From assembly GCF_900113285.1 (NCBI RefSeq), contig NZ_FOOT01000001.1, positions 496,001 through 560,000 of the forward strand: 64,000 nucleotides of DNA. The letters are read 5' to 3'. The notes beneath the pieces are model-generated. The model was not told the origin of the DNA. It saw only the letters and a list, made by a program, of their open reading frames with translations, and did no database searches. Every line of letters starts with the position of its first letter. Position 1 is the stretch's first letter. The DNA comes from Pontibacter chinhatensis. GTDB taxonomy: Bacteria > Bacteroidota > Bacteroidia > Cytophagales > Hymenobacteraceae. Both the position numbers and the translations under genes were made by a program. Below are positions 59,817 to 64,000 of the stretch, piece after piece.

Positions 59817-60650
59817 TTATTCCGGGCAGTTATAGGTATAAGTTCTCTTCTCCACGCGGCCTCCGGCGTAAGTTATCACGGCAGATTTCGGGAAACCCCG
59901 TTTATTGGTCTCGTAAGTGGCTTTGTAGGCTATATCTTTTGCTACGGTATCATTTGCTACGGCATTAAATTCGGTGATAGCGTTCAAGCTGGGGTAATTA
60001 ATACCTGGCCTGCGGTGCAGGTACACCGGTACCGCAGAGAGTGGCGTAAAGATGCTGTCATTCTGTACAATTTTTGCCGTGTAAAGCGTGGCGCGGTTAC
60101 TTCCTCTTACTGTCACTGTAACCGTACTATCCCGCACGTAGGTCTGTGTAATGCCCCCATTGTCCTGCTCAGTATTGTTCAGGTACAGGTAATCCGTAGC
60201 AGATGTGAGGCGGCCAAGGTTATCGTAGGATGCCTTGAAAGAGGCGAGGCGATGTATAACATCCAAGCCGGGCACCCGCTGCAACACCACGTATCTAGAG
60301 AGCCGCCCCTGCGGATTATAGCTGTAGTCTGTGTAGGAAACCTCCTCCCCTTCCGGTGTGAGCAGGCGCTCCATCGCCAGCTTTCCGCCCGACGTATACG
60401 TATAAGTCCGCACCTCTGTCAGCACCTCCCCGTTCAGGTGATCTGTTTGGACAACCTGATTCTGCTCGTTGTAAGTATAGCGGATGGTAGAGGTCGTGTC
60501 GCCGGCTTCATTGGAGATCGTTTGCTCCGTTAGATAACACAAGTCTTGCGGCCCCGCATTCGGTCTTGTGACAGGGGTTGGCTCGTCGTCGGTGGCGCAG
60601 GCCCCCAGCAGCAACAGTCCCAGCAAGGGCGCAAGCAGTCTTTTCTTCAT
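59817..60650 (-). CDS. Lipoprotein with RHS-like beta repeats
   Basis: 277 residues from ATG at 60650 (MKKRLLAPLLGLLLLGAC); an ATG three codons upstream is possible. The lipobox LLGAC ends a short signal, so it is a lipid-anchored envelope protein. The mature part repeats short YD-like units such as TIRYTYNEQNQVVQTDHLNG, YTYTSGGKLAMERLL and YSYNPQGRLSRYVVL, then SYDNLGRLTSATDYL, as in RHS/YD proteins but without a toxin or peptidase. Such small proteins are common in Bacteroidota. No partner nearby; function unknown. Confidence 0.75.
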   Translation of the reverse strand: MKKRLLAPLLGLLLLGACATDDEPTPVTRPNAGPQDLCYLTEQTISNEAGDTTSTIRYTYNEQNQVVQTDHLNGEVLTEVRTYTYTSGGKLAMERLLTPEGEEVSYTDYSYNPQGRLSRYVVLQRVPGLDVIHRLASFKASYDNLGRLTSATDYLYLNNTEQDNGGITQTYVRDSTVTVTVRGSNRATLYTAKIVQNDSIFTPLSAVPVYLHRRPGINYPSLNAITEFNAVANDTVAKDIAYKATYETNKRGFPKSAVITYAGGRVEKRTYTYNCPE

Positions 60651-60778
60651 ACGTGTCATCCTAATAATATACGAAGATACGGTTTCAGTCGCTTTTATAC
60701 TATGCCGTATCCTAACGAAACTTTGTGCTGCAGAAAGTATAAACCGACATTTATACTTTTAAAGCTCATATGCTCCTT

Positions 60779-60875
60779 CGGATTTGTAATCCGCAGCGGC
60801 AGAAGCTACAGCTAACGGCATAAAGGCGGATTACAAATCCGCTTCTAATAAAGCTCCGGATTGCAAATCCGGAGC
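60779..60875. repeat. Three ACA/GCA-loop hairpins (GGATTACAAATCC family)
   Basis: Three units: CGGATTTGTAATCCG (60779-60793, inverted sense), GCGGATTACAAATCCGC (60826-60842) and a 23-base unit with ten-base arms GCTCCGGATT and AATCCGGAGC around GCA (60853-60875). Between them lies GCGGCAGAAGCTACAGC, reminiscent of the start of the 265-bp repeat. Arms differ between units but always pair. Confidence 0.75.
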
Positions 60876-60913
60876 AGCAGAAATGTAGCGTTCACGCCCG
60901 CACTACGGTTAAT

Positions 60914-61684
60914 CTATACTTCGTCAGTGTAGCGATCTTTAATGTCTACGTTGGCAATCTCGGCGAGCAGTCCGGCAATGTTTTGGGCGGCGGCTTCTAA
61001 AAAAGCTTTGCCTTTCTCGGCGGTGGCTGCTTTGGGGTTGCCTACGCCCGTGTCTTCCGTTACCATAGACCAGATTCGCTCAGACCATGCCCAACCCTCG
61101 CGTATGCCTTTGATGCGCGACTTACGTTCCTTGCCCTCTCCGGCTTCCTCCAGCGGCAGCACCAGGTCAGGGCGCAGGTGCAGCAGCAGGCTCGTTTCCA
61201 TCTCATCGGCATGGTCGCCGGGAACGTCGAAGAACTTCTTGCGGTCGGCGGCCTGTATCCAGAAACAGCTTACCAGGAACATCTCGGGGTAGCGCAGGCC
61301 CAGTTCGCGCAGCATCGGCTTGAAGTCGTTGCCGCCGTGGCTGTTGAGCACCAGCAGCTTCTTAATGCCCTGACGGTTCAGCACGGCCACAATATCGTCC
61401 AGTATGGCCAGCTGGGTGCTGGGATTCAGGTTGATGTCCAGCTTGATATCTGCCTGTCCGGTATTCACGCCAAATGGAATAGCGGGCAGCACCATCACCT
61501 TAGTGCCGTTCTCCCAGGCTATTTTGGCGGAGGCAGCGGCAATGGCTTCGGCCTCTATCACATCGGTGGCGTAAGGCAGGTGGTAATTATGGGCCTCGGT
61601 GGCTCCCCATGGCAAAACAGCCAGGTCCACATGCTGATCTTTCAGGGCCTTCCAGTTTGTTTCGGCAAGAATGTATGGTCTCAT
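60914..61684 (-). CDS. Creatininase-family amidohydrolase
   Basis: 256 residues. Metal-dependent family that includes creatininase and MftE. Metal and catalytic residues lie in LPWGATEAHNYHLPYATDVI (about residue 24), VLNSHGGNDFKPMLRELG (about 112) and DVPGDHADEMETSLLL (about 154). Creatinine hydrolysis cannot be assumed, since most relatives have unknown amide or nucleotide-derived substrates. It is monocistronic and divergent from the STAS-like gene. Confidence 0.87.
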   Translation of the reverse strand: MRPYILAETNWKALKDQHVDLAVLPWGATEAHNYHLPYATDVIEAEAIAAASAKIAWENGTKVMVLPAIPFGVNTGQADIKLDINLNPSTQLAILDDIVAVLNRQGIKKLLVLNSHGGNDFKPMLRELGLRYPEMFLVSCFWIQAADRKKFFDVPGDHADEMETSLLLHLRPDLVLPLEEAGEGKERKSRIKGIREGWAWSERIWSMVTEDTGVGNPKAATAEKGKAFLEAAAQNIAGLLAEIANVDIKDRYTDEV

Positions 61685-61843
61685 GATACGATTTTATACT
61701 TTGGTTAACATCGCCCGCACGGGCATGAGGGCATGAGGTCCTAAGATAATAAAAACATACAGGGGGCGCTTTATATTGTATTGCTAATTTTACTAATTTA
61801 ACCCCGCAGAAAAAGGTACAGAAGAACACAAGCCCTATCGCAC

Positions 61844-62251
61844 ATGATCTTACATCATAACGGACTGATAAAGCTTGAGTATAGCCCTGCAACAGATATC
61901 CTGCAGGTAAATTACCCCGATTTGTACAGCTACCAGCTGACGGAGGTGCGCCACAGCCTCTCTATTATGGTGGAAACTATCCGCAACTACGACGTAAAGC
62001 GCTTGCTACTCGACGCCAGCGTTACCAGCATTCACATCACAGATGAGGAGAATAGCGAGCTAAACCTTAACCTGGCCCGGGAGCTCTCCAAAACACGCCT
62101 GCAAAAGGTGGCCCGCATTCACCCGCTCAGCCCGCTGCGTGAAAGTATAGCCCAGAAAAACATCGAGAAGATCTTCCACTCGGGCATAGTGCCTTATGAG
62201 CTCAAAACGTTCAGCCACCGGACGGAGGCGCTGAGCTGGCTCCTGAACTGA
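61844..62251 (+). CDS. STAS/SpoIIAA-like protein
   Basis: 135 residues, soluble. LEYSPATDILQVNYPDLYSY then VETIRNYDVKRLLLDASVTS and LARELSKTRLQKVARIHPLS have the alternating strands and helices of SpoIIAA-like (STAS) domains common in Hymenobacteraceae. No phosphorylatable serine can be pointed to with certainty. It may bind lipid or act in signalling; function unknown. Confidence 0.65.
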   Translation: MILHHNGLIKLEYSPATDILQVNYPDLYSYQLTEVRHSLSIMVETIRNYDVKRLLLDASVTSIHITDEENSELNLNLARELSKTRLQKVARIHPLSPLRESIAQKNIEKIFHSGIVPYELKTFSHRTEALSWLLN

Positions 62252-62338
62252 ACTCCCCGCAACTATAGACCTGAAAGTTTAAAAGAAATGACGAATGTCA
62301 GTTCTTCGTGATTATTTTATCCAGACTTTTGCGGGGTT

Positions 62339-63370
62339 ATGCAGGCATCTACCCCAAACAAAGCGATAATTTACTGGCTCCTGAGCGGGGCAATCTTGAT
62401 ACTGGCCATGGTGGTTATCGGTGGCATTACGCGCCTCACCGGGTCCGGCCTCTCCATCGTGGAGTGGAACCTGATAGGGGGCACGCTGCCCCCCCTTTCG
62501 CACGAAGCCTGGCAAGTTGCTTTTGAGAAGTATAAACAGTTTCCGGAGTACCAGAAGCTGAACAAAGGCATGACGCTGGAGGGGTTTAAAGCAATCTTTT
62601 TCTGGGAGTACCTGCACCGGCTGCTGGGCCGCCTGATAGGTATGGTGTTTATTGTGCCTTTCCTGTACTTCCTGCTCACGAAAAAGTTAACAAGCTGGCT
62701 GTTCCGCAGGCTGCTTATTATACTTGCCCTGGGCATGGCGCAGGGACTGATGGGTTGGGTGATGGTAAAAAGCGGACTCGTAGATAACCCGCACGTAAGC
62801 CACTTCCGGCTGGCGGCCCACCTTACACTGGCCCTAGCGCTTATAGGGCTTATCCTCTGGACTGTAGCCGACCTTGTCACGACCCGCAGACAAGGCACAC
62901 GCAGGAGCAGCCTCTACCGCCCAGCCTTGCTGGTGCTGGGGCTTATCCTGGTGCAGATCATCCTAGGGGCTTTTGTAGCTGGCCTCAAGGCCGGTTTCTC
63001 CTATAACACCTATCCGCTTATGGAGGGCGAGATCTTTCCGGCACACCTGCACGGCCACCTGGGCAGCCTGCTGCAGGTGCTGGAGAACGGTGTGGCGATG
63101 CAGTTTGCCCATCGCTGGACTGCTATATTGGTGCTGCTAGCTGTAGGCTGGCTCTGGTATCGCGCGCGCTACACGGTGCTGTTGCCGGATGCTCAAACGC
63201 TGTTATCGGTACTGTTGCTGGTTTGCCTGCTACAGGTGGCGCTGGGCATTGTTACGCTGGTGAAGGCGGTGCCGGTAAGCCTGGGCGTGCTGCATCAGGT
63301 GGTGGCCGTGGTGCTTTTTTCGGCGGCCCTGCTCCTACTGCACCAGTTGCGCCACTGCACGTCACGCTAG
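62339..63370 (+). CDS. ctaA: Heme A synthase (CtaA/COX15)
   Basis: 343 residues with eight membrane helices in two four-helix bundles. Oxidises heme O to heme A for cytochrome oxidase. VVIGGITRLTGSGLSIVEWN, FFWEYLHRLLGRLIGMVFIV, VDNPHVSHFRLAAHLTLALA and NGVAMQFAHRWTAILVLLAV carry the conserved glutamate and heme-binding histidines. COX15-like rather than short CtaA by length. Heme O synthase and oxidase genes are not in the window. Confidence 0.95.
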   Translation: MQASTPNKAIIYWLLSGAILILAMVVIGGITRLTGSGLSIVEWNLIGGTLPPLSHEAWQVAFEKYKQFPEYQKLNKGMTLEGFKAIFFWEYLHRLLGRLIGMVFIVPFLYFLLTKKLTSWLFRRLLIILALGMAQGLMGWVMVKSGLVDNPHVSHFRLAAHLTLALALIGLILWTVADLVTTRRQGTRRSSLYRPALLVLGLILVQIILGAFVAGLKAGFSYNTYPLMEGEIFPAHLHGHLGSLLQVLENGVAMQFAHRWTAILVLLAVGWLWYRARYTVLLPDAQTLLSVLLLVCLLQVALGIVTLVKAVPVSLGVLHQVVAVVLFSAALLLLHQLRHCTSR

Positions 63371-63489
63371 GGCTTTCACAGCAAGTTTATACTTTCAACA
63401 ACCAGTTCATTTATCCGGCTCAATTATTACAACAGCCTCACAACCAGCCGCCCGAGCAGGAAGTATGTATAGGTTATACTTCCCTGGCT

Positions 63490-63966
63490 ATGACACAAAA
63501 CGAACAATTACGGCAGCACCTGGTAAAGCTCCTGCGCGGCGGGCAAGCCTACCGCCCCATGAACGAATTACTGGATGGCCTCACACTGCAGGAGGCCGGA
63601 AAGAAAGTACAAGGGCTGCCCTATACTATCTGGCAGCAACTGGAGCACCTGCGCTTTACCCAGCATGATATCCTGGACTTCAGCCGCAACCCAAGCTACC
63701 AGGAACCCACCTGGCCCGACGACTACTGGCCAGCAAAGGAGGCTCCCGAAAGTGAAGAGCAGCTTCAGCAAAGTATAGAAGCCATCACCCACAACTTGGA
63801 GGAGATGATACAGCTGGTGCAGGACGCTTGCAATGCTCTGTTCGAGCCTTTTGCGCATGGGCAAGGGCAAACACTGCTGCGCGAAGCCATGCTTGTAGCC
63901 GAGCACAACGCTTATCACCTGGGTCAGATAACTTTGCTACGCAGGCTGCTGGGCACCTTGAAGTAA
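63490..63966 (+). CDS. DinB family protein
   Basis: 158 residues from ATG at 63490; the longer open frame upstream overlaps ctaA and has no family features. DinB-like four-helix bundle with YTIWQQLEHLRFTQHDILDF (first metal histidine) and VAEHNAYHLGQITLLRRLLG (second and third). It is like damage-inducible or thiol-transferase relatives of unknown substrate. TATACTT words at 63388 and 63475 precede it. Confidence 0.85.
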   Translation: MTQNEQLRQHLVKLLRGGQAYRPMNELLDGLTLQEAGKKVQGLPYTIWQQLEHLRFTQHDILDFSRNPSYQEPTWPDDYWPAKEAPESEEQLQQSIEAITHNLEEMIQLVQDACNALFEPFAHGQGQTLLREAMLVAEHNAYHLGQITLLRRLLGTLK

Positions 63967-64000
63967 GACAAGTATAAGGATTTGCTGTAGAACCACTTTA

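Overview
The window looks like a chromosomal segment from a Bacteroidota bacterium of the Cytophagales, most like Hymenobacteraceae (Pontibacter-like). The basis is family content: a type IX secretion (gliding-motility C-terminal) protein, DUF3098, DUF2279, DUF2027-Smr, a GNAT-nitrilase fusion, TAnnTTTG-type -7 promoter boxes, little use of Shine-Dalgarno sites, and cyanophycin synthetase. The genus is an inference from memory of gene families; no database was searched.

Layout. 1-2.4 kb: 5' part of cyanophycin synthetase (minus). 2.8 kb: tRNA-Cys. 3.1-5.2 kb: four small orphan genes on the minus strand, separated by dyad-bearing spacers (cassette-like array). 5.4-7.3 kb: ribosomal protein S1. 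7.3-8.6 kb: a gene-free repeat island. 8.6-12.2 kb: HNH endonuclease, NlpC/P60 hydrolase, SmpB, thioesterase and TsaD (minus). 12.2-20.4 kb: TamB, FtsX, DUF3098, UppP, TruB, RibF (plus), an envelope and housekeeping run. 20.7-23.8 kb: 3-oxoacid CoA-transferase pair and the GNAT-nitrilase fusion. 23.85-38.3 kb: a surface polysaccharide locus (Wzz-like chain-length protein, Wzx flippase, two methyltransferases, five glycosyltransferases, FdtA/FdtB amino-sugar enzymes, two Wzy/WaaL-like membrane proteins, and a polyprenyl-phosphate sugar transferase). 38.4-41.3 kb: HisS-HutH pair. 41.4-47.9 kb: T9SS cargo, YbaB, glycosyltransferase, PspC, OmpA/TPR lipoprotein, PDH E1-beta. 48-52.7 kb: two further repeat islands around DUF2279, DinB-like, DUF2027-Smr and RNase P RNA genes. 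52.7-64 kb: LigA, an ABC-2 exporter with a 55-residue membrane peptide gene, a divergent LytS/LytTR two-component system, DapA, an RHS-like lipoprotein, creatininase-family protein, STAS-like protein, heme A synthase and a DinB-like protein.

Two patterns stand out. First, the 7-base word AAGTATA (or its complement TATACTT) occurs about 125 times by hand count, against about 8 expected for a 50% GC sequence. It lies in all reading phases inside genes and in gaps, yet is absent from the cassette-like block and from the S1 gene. Second, three gene-free islands (7.6-8.35, 48.1-48.6 and 51.95-52.55 kb) carry the same modules in the same order, including a GC-rich unit of about 265 bp. AAGTATA words sit at the joints between modules. 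A related hairpin family has different arms in each copy but keeps the pairing. Together these suggest a mosaic, mobile or recombining intergenic element family that I do not recognise as described.
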